DNA from: Deltaproteobacteria bacterium
GTDB lineage: Bacteria; Desulfobacterota; Desulfobacteria; Desulfobacterales; Desulfosarcinaceae
Reading direction: 5' to 3'
DNA: 64,000 nucleotides
NCBI GenBank assembly: GCA_021824175.1
Contig: JAKALP010000032.1
Coordinates: 1 to 64,000 of the forward strand
The notes below the pieces were generated by a model. It worked only from the letters and a program-made list of their open reading frames with translations. It made no database searches and had not been told where the DNA came from. Below, in pieces: positions 46,201 through 48,816 of this stretch. The translations under genes and the position numbers were made by a program. Numbering within the stretch: position 1 is the stretch's first letter; each line of letters begins with the position of its first letter.

Positions 46201-48816
46201 TTGTTGAATATCACCACACCGGCCAACAGCTTCTTTAACACCTACGTGCCGGTCACAATTCAGGGGCTTGAAAACGCCGACGACGGACCCTTAAGCGAAC
46301 TGACGGTCACCTTAATCGATATTACCTCTGGTTCTCCCAAGGAGATCCGGCGACTGACCACTTACAATGATATCCTGTATACTAGTCTGCTATCACCCAA
46401 GGATGATCAGTATGGTTCCCAGTTCCGCTTCTTCGTCAGACTGACCGACAGCCTGGCCCAGAGCAGTGACAGCGCGGTTCAAAGCATCAATTTGACCCGA
46501 GTGCCCAACCTGATCCGATTTGACACTTTGGGCACAAGCGGTCTGAACCCCACCATGGTGCAAGCCGGCACAGATGCCTTGCTGCAAGTGCTGGTGCTGG
46601 ACTCCGCGGCCAAACCTGTACCGGCCCAGAACATCAACTTTAAAATCGTTGCCGGTTCTTCCGGCGTAAATACACCTTTAGGCAGCGCCACGACCGCCGC
46701 GGACGGAACTGCCCGCATCAATTTCAGCACCCAGCGTCAGGCCGGCGATTACCGCATCCAGGCCACTATTCAAAACTACAGCGGCGTTACCGCGGTGCAC
46801 AATCTGCAAGTGCAGACCGGCGACATCGCCCGCGTTGATATCGCCAACCTGGCGCCGGTGCCAGCCGGCGGTGTGGCCACCCTGCAAATCAGCGCCAAAG
46901 ACAGCGGCGGCAACATCGTCACGGCAGCTAACGAAGAGTTGTTGGCCATCCGTATCCCCCACAACGGCTTCAACTTCGGCTTTGCCTCCAACGTGCGCTT
47001 CGAACCACTGCCGGTTGGCGAGCAAGCCTTCATCTCCCTGGTCAACGGTCAAGCCGCCGTGGAGGTCGGGGTGGCCGAGACCGCGGGTGCCTACAGCGCT
47101 GAGATCAGCTTCATCGACCCTCTCCACATCGTTCCGGTCTATTACGACCATGACGGCCTTGCCGCGACAGCGCCCATTGCCGTCAATACGATCCCAATCC
47201 AAGTGCTATGCGAACAAGCCGACCATCTGAATCTGACTCTGATGGGAACAACCAACCGCTTGTACGGCGACCCGAATCTGCTGGAGGCGGGCGAAACCGC
47301 CACGGTTGCCGTGAATGTGAAGGATAAATTCGGCAATACCGTCACGACCATGAAGAACAGCAACGGCCAGTCAATGGATGCCAATTTCAGCGCGACCATA
47401 ACTTTATCCGGCCAAGCCCGCAGCAATGGAGCTTCCAGCCCCTTGAACCTTAATATTGTGCGCGGCGCGGCTCAATTCCCGGTCAGCGACGATTCGGCCG
47501 AGACCGTGACCGTGGCGGTGGCCAACATCAGTCCGGTGCCTTCGGGCTTTAACTCCAGCGACCGGCTGACCTTGAATTTCCAGAACATGGCGCCTTACAT
47601 CACTCAGGCCGCCTTTGGCAAAGCGCACAACGACCTGCGCTCGCCCATGATCTTTACCTACACCCAGGCTATTGAGGCTGCCGGCAATTCCGCCCCGCTG
47701 GCCATCACCCTGGACGGCCAGGCCGTGGCCGGTAACTTTACTGCATCTGGCGCCACCGTCACCTTCGTGCCAGATCAGCCTATAGCGCTTAATCGGCCCT
47801 ACAATTACTCCACGGCTGGTTCCATTTTGCGAAGCGTTTCGACACAACGGCCGGTGGCGGTTCAGCAGAGTACTTTGCAAAGTCCATTGGCCGCCATTGA
47901 TCCCGACGGCGCTCTGTACGCGCTGCAGGGCCGGTCAAATGCTGTAGACCTGCTCTTCGGCCCCGGCGTGGCGAGCGAAGCCATCGGCAACGGTACCATT
48001 ACTATCCAAGGCAGCAGCCATTCCCTGAACTGGGAAACCGGCCACTATTCCATGCCTGATCTGGCCCTGCCCGATGGCACGGAAGTAACCGTTTCCGTGG
48101 CCGGCTATTATGGCGGAGATGAAAACGGGGTTCCGGCTACCGTAGCAAATACAGCGACATTATTGGCCTTGGTGCCCAGCGCCGATTTTGACGGCGACGG
48201 CCTGACCAATGAGTATGAAGTGGCTCTCGGCCTGGATCCCACCAACCCTGATTCGGACGGAGATGGGATTTCCGATGCCAACGAAGACCCGGACAACGAT
48301 GGTTTGACCAATGCCCAGGAAGCGGCCGCCGGCACCAATGCGCTCAGCGCCGACAGCGATGAGGATGGTTTGCCCGACGGCGACGAGCTTCACCTCTATG
48401 GCACTGATCCTTTGAACGCCGACAGCGACGGTGATGGCCTCGCCGATGGCCTGGAAATCGCCACCGCCAATGATCCAAACAATGCCATTATTGCCGATAT
48501 TCAAGATTGGGTGACGGCTCTGAGCGTCACACCCGATACTGTCGCTCTGACCTTCACCAGCGGTATTGAACAGCAAGTACAGCTGCACGTTATGGCGACC
48601 GTGAGCGTGGCTGGCGTCAATTATGAAATCGATGTAACCGAAGGACGTTTCGGCACAACCTACACCACCAGCGACAGCGCCGTTGCCCAGCTTCAAGCCG
48701 ACGGTAATTACCGCGTAACCGGCGCGGGCAATGCCGCGTTGACCGCCACCTTGAACGGCATCAGCGCCACCTGTGCGCTTTCCGTGGAAGCAGGCATCCA
48801 GACCGAAGTCCCCTAG
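16201..48816 (+). CDS. Giant secreted multidomain protein (10,871 residues), ends at in-frame TAG
   Basis: The frame is open from 16042, but AAGGGAG at 16188-16194 and a signal peptide starting VKTFSPRGDLRR fix the start at GTG 16201. Sec cleavage is expected after residue 33 (CMTAYA/DVN). Domains in order, in nucleotides: about twenty Ig-like domains with TDDVGV-type motifs (about 17.5-25.5 kb); seven modules of LVIVD-type beta propeller, Big_5, TIG, TIG (25.9-39.5 kb); more Ig-like domains; two larger propellers (about 41.4-42.5 and 43.3-45.0 kb); Ig-like and invasin-like domains (45.0-47.6 kb); TSP3 calcium repeats (48.18-48.48 kb); a Big_2-like domain. No membrane anchor, sorting signal or enzyme domain is seen. 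Sequence continues in the same frame after the TAG. An adhesive or matrix role is inferred from domain types. Confidence 0.9.
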   Translation: MKTFSPRGDLRRSTITVFLIATLMLLFCMTAYADVNIDIRSAGALSTENQVSYVVAVEDCSNVTSVSIFAGDTTLKVSASDMVHIPGSTSGYSYQFNAQGSGRFSPQVMLTFSDGTSQTHAETFQIEKNPPKLSFKEIRFANIDNRQHLIVSATVHEDTDIQYVGFNAIGLRASDLRAAAGVVDHARKNAFAVTDGTQKVYPIINGQQEFSLVLPVLQNLDAAAIAHDGVVLLDIVAVDASGNQDSISQISFTGEDVVEEASDLQVNPSRIIFTNLLETVKLIPSVQFQFRGRTPIFGLDSGIRFQSSNPDVLTVTDEGVAYLNRAPETGQESISITVSYPALAPVTIPVQIDLNKQLVSLRATGLNAQGQWVIEKLNTWLPLPTPIIAIFSDNTESEISEQFPLEYILDADAKGVVEADPKKGILSHALITESVPAHLTVRLKNQPMIQTTIPVVAHDAIPEIDFSLPATVILGQNIEITANASDDVGVKQVQFFMDGALVGIREKAPFTLGIQTNDALLGKIIKFHVVVTDTAGQQNSTQEKSTQVVAEQSANIPDMTVDLPLEMQRCVEGSPVRFQVSTPVAGQGSSSGIQYVEFYLDGKRIGEAYFPLYIPVGLVTKEAWRLDQLIESTSTDETTRAFYAVVYMNGGGKGQTKSRLIRVIANQPPTVTIIAPKPGDSFCAGQVANVSIALADDTLNAGTLAELMLNGEKIGQFYYLDREMKDAPISTIEVIGPGRTSHLFQVPISEELVGTTMNLQAVSTDFHGLTSHSEVLKVPVRADQPPQIAITYPTPGAAFISGMPVEIRAQATDDVGVQSVEFFVDNRIVGSDTVAPFTFNYETTPDLSSEQSVQIYAVATDTKGQKGRSADVLITLGKDEQPPVVNIVSPPATSTEGGETLAEVVENSEVVLKASGYDNVSVDHLILRGVAKQGNTYILTGNTAQDILTGADFAPQSIPGALRAFSSIKLIKVPHFSNASGVTHDRYPVEVTATDGTGNSSTAAMVIAVGRDNPPSVVAARTDRETYLPADVVTLNVQAKDDLGVSAVKVSYFIDGQLRHDLDAHKGVLPDANGQIPVTDINSLDFVPGPNIQAQFTLDLQALGLSNAPHSIRAEIVAVDNRNQRSDGNGPFIHEVSVVADNNPPAAGIYDPVQGSNLYRNDLITVQYKAQDESKVAQIRVSANGTQVHSRTFSAGTVTGSFSYTVPATGEELLLALTATDNFGNSFTTNWRYPILGDEPPVISIRAPAPGSKLVEGEAFTVSASVTDNRAVKEAEFFIKQNEAVLFSKKFDSTEVANAQKAGAYLSVGMHVPHRPEDAATILKIGVRASDFSNLESEALVELEILDDLEPPTVTMEEPAAAFSVIPTTTFNVKGEGSDNIYVGNIVPILIDDQGQESQLPWQNLSLRNYVQTITAPNPNSFGSVVAAQRVVAKFDGRITLPESYFQQIGKTYQLVLKAQDNGINEGRSNGVPLTIQGDTEKPVIEFEKLPDTVFEEQDLYFSVRIVDNIKLSSCKIYLENTPNQPLTERTNINTAEIKLGEDLVVPAYNPVNPESNRFTIVAEAQDSSGNTARKTKIINVSADRAPILGVTNEVPESPLLRGGLAYCLVTIDDDFVSQEPVWFFPLYTSLGGFEEEGTRNPMGQVLEVENGDQILRTPYIEFNYPEAAGLPGQLTLRGKPYLEATNDGKLRVWPLAEIGAFLLKLDLGAQFSVRYRMSIYKANPCDAMTEEEILQDPNGLDLQAYSQDSEIMALDIEPEVMNGSGQIIATWVDHIHVDIRGLQHAGSFEKNKMKFSVPGYVPVTVFIRETSATPKQAMISSQPAAHALANQDGIGSLTFVPSQRDIEGISILAHGVDRFSARRGPVPLKVLSNRRLTVDAESPQLSILSPSNGTQVTALQRFNIGVQVSDNSEGIKSLKLYENKNTLIRESTGSFKVEKYSFSYQVPRGYRGGELELMVVAEDYSSNAQSQVVNLVVQPNEPPQLTYTQLVTAGGLKRITAPERLNYGEFWVRTGDHFVLDVRLDDDAGLVNYVIYRVARNTNRIEVFRKDLEQPECPTALVVSRTVSADILFDQVEPAEYEAVVTDNFGNTTTRTFLVHPQSNMTPQIRITVPAQDQYIAAGTFTIMVGLVATDDRPLAQSNIEIYANNQRLSMLSGKVVNATDEVGGHAVVQQAFESMYDSIESDYSVDMADDYGRIDSPYALKSAYVMNVPSGLIRNNETVEIVAVVKDSEGAVGRHRITFFGAADEIKPEVAVISPEIGYGPPEASDLTLAFRAFDNVKVAQVDLYAAYGARDSAGNYYRTGFGTPLRTESNIEARDFEPITTLNIDTPEYRQLIHVDRIANIAALISAQNPSFVFNENARFDRWIRLVARDAAGNAREREISYPVKIDERPVVDIIAPLNGAKVVEQSAMIVNVNSFDDVGIQSLRLIGTHGTNATPVYNVLLRQPPYQFQVTLPAFDPEHPAENIYYLHVEAIDTYGAAFGDLDKHRATEDISVEIVQDQPPTVAIGLPKNNDTTIEGAYMLVQVNAVDDVGIDRVALKVDGLVDGGRVFTDTAFPYEFLVPIPFGQAGKDLTLSAIATEIRLAGQPRSVNTLAPVVVHVEKDVDGPTIVVLAPPLVDATVVEKRSISFAAEVSDNVRVSSLRIDLLVDKNSEQVYQRVMLEAPYQGSIPVGTIDSYTQDNLDQLYMLMRFVAVDGAGNQTVVTRPVTLIRNQPPQVTKIQILDSHGNNIGDSVTTITEGREIVVSVIANDPEVGVDNVTLYKAMGAINSSTVYTEAGQDETAPFQYHLSIPQGHVGESISFKAQARDMDGYLSNSNLTRTLTIVADQPPTATIIKPDNNESVIIEGQDIDVFVEAIDDLGDDGIDRVVFYLNDVPVQTEYNSYGEIANSTAQEHVYRALITPPEGVQGFAIYAVAYDIMGHSGRSQTVRVGKIKDTVAPKLSVLYPMDGEILTAAERFRAMVAVEDIGSEADRHVFMHFIREYQSVADGSWTTIAEKEVELFRDDQPDVKPSSDPNNFYYIYWHDFVDGTILTRTGQRNERVRLQSRVVTPNHTTTKETFHEIGLPIAERRFFSPSGDENEKYLANTVYYTAVDQFHGPGKTGAMVASWASYDPMLLEPDLGNPYQVPSYSRSGLFIADDISDPDTAMADDYGRRYVYSQLMAGASEMFSGTITEIYADADFVLAAKAGQLESSTALEQGFASRLKSAIMQDPETGGLYLDNANGELLIYTVRNGDGQMGLPYLLRGHVDMPYPEAFGLARQDDLVLVANGNGGVQVMDISNLAAPYHVGYIKPNGYARDVAIKDRFAFIAASHEGLVVADLADPAMPIVATLDTLGVANRLHIEGARAYVTDMAGDGMVSQLNIINIADPYHPYLERVVPLKPARPDLVPDGAYDVTTAGGKAFVSVHYSDQEDKPAQSVVEMIDLAQLADGRVDATVPIMIHRQATADDFACRGLKVARGGLQVAAGKQGIARIDLPALTVLQHEPASSEKDVSPLLEKITIELSHVLEDNVVLSDYVHVNVLDARMGEEVTNLFDIGFAMRNGQPARRFIELTRKSNATLDVNTEYFVTINRGLEPMNGLPLASDYSFGFATAASADMAPDIQAVTPATGSIEGGTPIAVTGKNFGNNPTLYLGGQKLVIDKYVTAAASGAAFDRIEAKTYPNYAGPAAVKVVTASGLQDEVIGAFTYVDILKISFINPPVVRASQAGQGDRVEVIGYGFHDGVKLRAYKSGQPAQYIETAVDNDRLTLYSSEKMIWVVPDFGQAFRGFVDVEVVDNNGRRDLVPNGLFYGRLRVDREFVPERSFSAEEIDHLKGDGPDRWYYYPDPMKLPPGLIMDMTADTQLGLLYVLGKGEGAGEVDINSPELYSAYTAPGWISLIKYQRNALQQAAPMHALGYYNLSQDLVPQCMVLGTSHLYVAAAGKHYESFDTPYEDQRVILVYDRENRMPGQGGVEQPAGKDRDVIYSLPLDFKDVPTALATSEKLLFASNANEGVAVISLADPARPSVIRILRTARVNGAEVALKPDRIHVDGHILYVVRYPSEIPGQLYGTWLFDLTKPSLPQVGYEKMGGPASAMGATRQMAYRKIAEPKDPLAGMFGESDSETTQSVLDIYDLSRPENLRLKGTYDPRGFTLSAGNPISSFAQPTIAGIFSAVLINPASGYPESPPGHAPGIGYFSIFDASRPEEISLLDAIRVNYPSPEWMRVLGAKLFNDGVLAGATLTRLWLIDTLTLDLVSSEPANGAVGVPRNAPVVLNFNLPLEAPDGESLQEWLAPYLSLVLDDGTENGQPVAINMALDANDPRRLVLTHSSALAADGNYKVVLKGDIASRRTLGLFDHTIRFKAGSSNQLPPQIVSVEPPMVLTTGGQVTVALRNAESPVFAVSGQNAPVASSQIDPVNTEIIRFTINVPAAMAGPALLEVINASGGRDELLGGILYVEPLHLDSVQPAQGSVNGGTQVKIIGRGFRPGLSRVQVFFGGIPVAQEHIKLLDAQTLWVITPPGRIGLADVTVTLDSGQSATLEKAYDYQQPIQMNIKAAGRRIYDMTLDPTGVYLVVAAGEAGVQIYNVDASTYTSGTVNPDELLDVKGAMVASVHLPGGYYALGVATYFERNMDRVLVTAGRPGDPDSGRLFIIGFDSTNIAGSSIITELPLNSAFGRGIEAGNSRAVLAMADQGLGIVDIHLQTKAYLTGNQVLPNGHSALDVTQVPTQPGAADLYAVTSGHFDISKNLLVDSRDSNSGSFYLIAHSAQSGFKIMGSVPVPASRVVVDAGYAYLASGDNGLVIVDISNPADPRIVTRVNTIGFVYDVSIKGRMVYLAQGKKGITTVDVTDPRHPIVSRGMEAFDDNSIEVVLAGNYSAISGGTGATAIIQVTPDVVLKIFLVEPINGILDQDAEGRLLIRLRFNKAIDLWPANLNYFQASGPGGRSLNAQVQIVNNDAILILPSNQGLQVGDAVTVLARAGVQSIKPVTQNVHIVLYTLAQDQRFVFSYRGDRPDNIKIEAVVPRRIPLNSSEAVTISSLGIPLDAGRVKVFVSELQIPVSGIESNDDQEASAIITAQVPAISHAGQYDVTVQVEKDGLWQSATLAGGLMVDAPIRFESLTPMWGPTDGGTLVTIFGQGFEPGNTVMEGLKVRIGDVPVKNIHVLSTERMEVITPGGRVGRNDVFGQDRYGNQTALSGDNGFGYGLKFKASQSVEFSPTDIHVDQETGVAVTNGGPHFWEVKYRGKYIQDSYRAATFDLQDPNQPQLVGGANVATSDDRGKGVMEWAYNQLVHNRPFVPPYNFHSERVLPVTEMDGAVARKHLYVANGSDGVACLNFDEQNGLQFISHALEESEDLQVGAIAKSGYTVYAARTGGFEGEPPKGQVEKVNFRVFSDPMATGTLDDAYGTAIKGSSAMRLDHEWLYAAGYRSIIYGCGVDLNRGVCGRNSPDFVGSPPARISTDTVVAFNLFDPVIRREYQVPGSVHDIISYGDFLIVAMGESGFVIMNKERPENQVTIQIDDQLQPNPGPVHGLRLLGNLLFVAAEKGGVVVYSLEDPLAPHVVSAGNEEQVQSLDYFKDRLIGVNSYHNQPNNVPQGVVDRRNSQLFVFDLPGAVVAGTMPEENQYIAENEPYQVTFNEYVTLASLQQSGAVIITRQDTGEAVVATITAIQPLNGASDRFAIAFARQEGVAYQIRINDARNLRSGKLWAPFVGHLKAASIGAVRPVINEVEKGVFHYGDHPAITIKGSGFRNDPALAVYVDRHPVSYNWIDASTLQLPAGSIEMLPIDAGDHDIWVVDHEFIAGMPGAIIMGEALPGAKFKLSSDNGPPEGGDVIQITASQPVILPGTKVVLRNRYNHEIRTIEVSLGEYVSDLWDDAMSLTSFKFRVPGVVTPEIYDVFLDINGEEVLVGKYSYEMDDGRGINLPNYPPMKIGAAETRGDTMFIGVRDGQGPTETNRFLMKYGLEIYDIAIWDRPIRLSQIPMDQPVTGLVTYQDVAYLAAGSNGLVVVDISDLTQPLVLGNFGVPGHKAMDVALNRNHGVLAMAVADELGTGFIRFFDVNDPELDPPVGYAVISFNKDDLIGQPLDIQWQDDQLFVLLRRGGELYLVIFDHLNGAVTHTIQKVERGDLAERSNSILPQVSMMVQHGQIAITTDQNYLVLQPGPNGGYQTIYWEDIDPVAVGTTELISHQGAIFVGDPQGVTDTPTPDLAITDIDPPFGTDLTPGETVRIQFNQLMDTGPATLSAAIHLQDAQGTDLPAGSYTLSGINTLAGGYVDVTLAQDLTYNGAARLIIGTGLVALNHHHLVAAAQGDYQVTAGIRPMVKAVLRMVQGQPTRHYFHGDGTEIGVIQGQRFGTDPAALTIMIGDTLVPAANLISVTDTLIQFRMPKIDVSLQAAGLTVSVTRNGVTGSLAGAVVIQPTVILQDLDPNIGPPQGGNFVDLYGVAFSPHVIVKFGGTVAGDLRLRNASQMQVRVPSGSFGYVDVTVESILFPGELSTLSQGYFYANRETGSVDLNKSGYNFSPVSDLLVRDQILYAITGGSYQALYRSGESVTCTTGTQGQLVVADISDPVHPEMINKQISDQEKPFHLDISLPPAGFTSLALEENNLLLVGGDRLYHLDVTLAADPLVLAEIPLPGTARAVAARNGLVYVTTEAGLSIFQIPDDRRIRERLMLDAEKLGGAPDQMTFGENLLWITLPSAERIVALDLVAGRFDIVRSFLTRDANGNPIVPQEMIVRDDLLLVSSGHAGTVVAFAAQSNGTYTPVAQVALTYLISAGEIHAGRMALRGQTLYVAAGEGDVQVFDISAWLDNRFTEPVTLQNYYAVPGAVRSISLGRGAIYAGTAHVYVNGKPAENPLNDGTQASGCAGSLDTLVDKYLTIVEQVPQPRGILPADKPVEIQFNRIVDPVQLIEQGSSLFEVTLNGVPVQGYVYSQVNNTGTRLFFRPAQPFIGQTEYAVRLSSAISDLQGQTLRRDYRFRFSAEAHRQPVIKRIEPVAGSWRGGTQIILRGENFDAATTITIGGRSVPAADITSRSDTELTFILPALEQSPEENLLVGVTVANGRLTHFQDAMFTYVADPVIDAIGSFELLASKFDSTAKRFLFNAGERAAVRGKGLSLDTQLTVNGKPAQQVTMPDAHTLSFVIPNDTVGPLIVAVSNMGRFTDSPVDRVINQELVVQMQATQQLSGDYPYVARSGDLLLLAGGQKATLATTRDSATPVVLAEIQVGGQIRGAALSGGYAVFCVGSPQALVVYDIVNVYAPKLVNRIANSSNVSHDRLLLVDDVFVTKDSTTLRMGHVRGMGWQELALSAVDIAADDRYLYVLTGNSIQVRPIADWQTQALTQVQFHNLVGPARLKISAQRLLAIGAGAVEAYLTGEIESTGHMEKLGVYNNSGLIDAAMSGELLAVLAGDGINRSLNLLDVNQPQPYATALSVEHKVEIRADSWVRSNNNINLSGDLLELFGSSSYCNLEIPIPNTLATLPLRHLTDGDEPVALQVGGYASGWQNVILEVHRDLDNANLPGSSRLIGNQLQFQILGDAYETSQTYALNLFNPPADVVDGGSLTHDLPWYLRGAPLFGVAPMKVTALTPALTVTGRATQFAILGTGLDQATGVTLGTVTLSPSQWTINADGTELAFTAQFNTPGIHTLAVAQNGSAQYLPAALVVDQALTITNVSSDNSRGSNRVSDTGGTHILIQGTGFNGMLEVHWFEANAGYAPNSANMVTHTVDSQGIRFTTPPCEPGKQYQIVISKPLTNEQVTAPTLLSAVDDTAPKLIRYQSMTQLLPLRLEFSEPVTATGFNVSVQRYDYSNAPSEIVSANFDLVSSGKIVELHLKTGYSLDNNRVYTIQIQGLADLNGNQAVSGSGFLTNGNYEQKLTTSDTLPPRELQLIRQSDNALVTPAMVLTRGRAYVFVPAAIDNMTVANLINYEVRISTDSGLTFGAPIDMRFKKIPLEVKEADQGIAIRVRAIDAVGLWSEKRFDIAVADPQLTIGPLYTEPAAVEELTQAVIHFNVGGDADMIKAARMRVLDRIFPAQLAINGSSATISLTYLNPRLSEMTGDQVPVRLYLDYGFAATTYTDDGYVLHKDITPPTVAIVAPENGASVPMGEVTHVLIQSFDRYGIDRVEVSVNAGAFQLLANPNRFDFTPQDLNPVTITARAVDSNGNVSVAGPNSSITVQPYDPQQAEPRIDIIAPADGSAFHEKETVALELMLRNTTSAQLFMDVGGNESNSLNPAPLTVNRGANDPERFALNVQLPAVDGNIVVVLRLTAGGLTARRFINVKDDNGIDQQPQVSILPAATILSGTQLWIKAAPPAQMDDFSDTSSVTVRDPAPTVVGQFAMDNMAHSVAIGSSGAAVEVEAVLRDRSGNAHSQTQTLSKMAYLGDSSTSIYSPASPAAVTGPVVAVPGLTQAGSLVMAVNIREGGWQLRTAEAVLDSGSSGEITQLHFTGTGVLAELQEANGSTIVFWPIENGQLGSHVLRPLDGDLLGGTGNTIFVRHGALYDGYLIAGSDFVPVAGLMLNEEPLATTVDADRLFVLTAAGLHCLTLQSQNHPQLAEEFFTALASGSGLSVSDDQIAVFKGTSMHRYRLLDENGTVQDMGTLDAGGTIRTGVFDGELLWVLADGPYADLTWQAYLNNQLVALRRSGADAIVFADNRLYERLADGSIHTTPIIATQVNTAFAPALIESPAGVLVEDLVSSNTLGGDTIAFSNGSGQILAAQAIWRNQQRNWFLPRVALGSGPIHVVRTDRGGHVDSINLTRNESLLSQFDAITPENQAVYAKGAYIPAHITLSAQARIAQASSQLDGLASRMAFDDGPSGFAFLQLPATADSAQVGLTLQGTLVADSQVTLIDNNTGMETVRILQPASNQGFTEGDALPVEYSIAHTNPEPLNYTEIALLDFNQNVISRVLTNALSGRAELQLPTVEAWENYFVRVRAYFGPTYAYAQQQVGIRLFPQHQLPALTISGVGDRILRGSKLNCTITTALTAELSASLSVFNDANQLLDSGATQVSLTVPQGTASLRIVAQLSDHLGNTRSIEQLVQVIDTLSLGGSQSRSFQAALADVGKAWFAHSRTLYDINDQALVTLEARITALDHLADRLVVALEGIGIVVLDPADNYRILSNLPVSDTISQLRVSDNRLLALVGSQLRAYTISGNAIEPLKTITLNGPVRDIQARASGFAIVTQAELAIVDQNMTVTQRLAGAFMAMAQYGGYLFVTDINGRLHVVSGSLTQSQSYELSAPAERLLPLQGDLAAISADGVLRIIDIRDPSRPTMIGTFELDYQGPVLQSIIAGGQLFIGGDDGPVIHLQRDTITPLQRYQSERARGNITGLAAVDGRFVAAAEQYGAIILDHQASGGWQEQVYPSAFSVATRAVEAANGIYYLMQSDSNRILALTPQGNGKFKEQIVLKGANFSRLAITGDRVVAAAGDTLYLALLSNPSVTGVVPVSTGNPIEALAVAGDSLIVATSGGTVFRVDAGALPIDPTRVRISSILNTAQPVRRMACDNDYLYYAMGSVVHRLRLSDADDQFLDLGQTIDALSVSPGRLWIARGNQVTSYNTHQWSASAQTTLTMDHAVTALASDIDQLAIAMGAFGLKLYQLSMSQVSASPALVQPTANTVYVQNQQIKLNPWQTAGINAVRYLINGETVAVRTSAPFSAGVPVPADLRNGQPFEVVASVETVWGEQFTSAARRLMLQGEGLPANPFSVELQIDGQFLPRPLELRAFIHDSTQAIAQVEFYYSATASGPFQLIGKHYGPEYVIYRDFGAETNGHYIKVRAVDVYGNIADAGPYPFMRLSDPFKPNAAFSLEGDVINNQPVAGHPFTVVVNVNDTSSGSGVELALLRRDDMIVAAAFADGQLRYNETAPAAGQTFNYSIYVRDRAMNERTVTQSYTALADAPPSIALVTAPTSIREQERFNVRVRANDDMRLQRIDLRWNGLVTSRTIDPPSNSADTTIAIADIRGQRLGQAVDESLSVAVFDSLNQQATQNRTITVRPNTAPNATLLNITTPANSFFNTYVPVTIQGLENADDGPLSELTVTLIDITSGSPKEIRRLTTYNDILYTSLLSPKDDQYGSQFRFFVRLTDSLAQSSDSAVQSINLTRVPNLIRFDTLGTSGLNPTMVQAGTDALLQVLVLDSAAKPVPAQNINFKIVAGSSGVNTPLGSATTAADGTARINFSTQRQAGDYRIQATIQNYSGVTAVHNLQVQTGDIARVDIANLAPVPAGGVATLQISAKDSGGNIVTAANEELLAIRIPHNGFNFGFASNVRFEPLPVGEQAFISLVNGQAAVEVGVAETAGAYSAEISFIDPLHIVPVYYDHDGLAATAPIAVNTIPIQVLCEQADHLNLTLMGTTNRLYGDPNLLEAGETATVAVNVKDKFGNTVTTMKNSNGQSMDANFSATITLSGQARSNGASSPLNLNIVRGAAQFPVSDDSAETVTVAVANISPVPSGFNSSDRLTLNFQNMAPYITQAAFGKAHNDLRSPMIFTYTQAIEAAGNSAPLAITLDGQAVAGNFTASGATVTFVPDQPIALNRPYNYSTAGSILRSVSTQRPVAVQQSTLQSPLAAIDPDGALYALQGRSNAVDLLFGPGVASEAIGNGTITIQGSSHSLNWETGHYSMPDLALPDGTEVTVSVAGYYGGDENGVPATVANTATLLALVPSADFDGDGLTNEYEVALGLDPTNPDSDGDGISDANEDPDNDGLTNAQEAAAGTNALSADSDEDGLPDGDELHLYGTDPLNADSDGDGLADGLEIATANDPNNAIIADIQDWVTALSVTPDTVALTFTSGIEQQVQLHVMATVSVAGVNYEIDVTEGRFGTTYTTSDSAVAQLQADGNYRVTGAGNAALTATLNGISATCALSVEAGIQTEVP
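17560..25500 (+). repeat. Array of about twenty Ig-like domains
   Basis: Domains of roughly 100-130 residues each open with a PP-x-(V/I) segment and hold a DD/DN-x-G-(V/I) motif before a strand such as SVEFFVDNRIVG. They resemble bacterial Ig-like domain families of the Big_7 type. The copies have diverged a good deal from each other, so the array is old rather than recently amplified. Confidence 0.75.
25900..39480 (+). repeat. Seven successive propeller/Big_5/TIG/TIG modules
   Basis: Modules begin near 25.9, 27.7, 29.8, 31.8, 33.96, 35.7 and 37.7 kb, about 2 kb each. Each starts with blades bearing LVIVDISNPADP-like text (LVIVD repeat), then a Big_5-like Ig domain (for example SSEPANGAVGVPRNAPVVL), then two TIG domains (for example SVQPAQGSVNGGTQVKIIG and LTPMWGPTDGGTLVTIFG). 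Order is the same in all seven, with some TIG copies weak (modules 2, 3, 6). Confidence 0.75.
48184..48483 (+). repeat. Thrombospondin type 3 calcium-binding repeats
   Basis: About 100 residues with DFDGDGLTNEYE, NPDSDGDGISDANED, SDEDGLPDGDE and DSDGDGLADGLE. The spaced aspartates form calcium loops, so this part of the protein should be stabilised by calcium outside the cell. Confidence 0.9.
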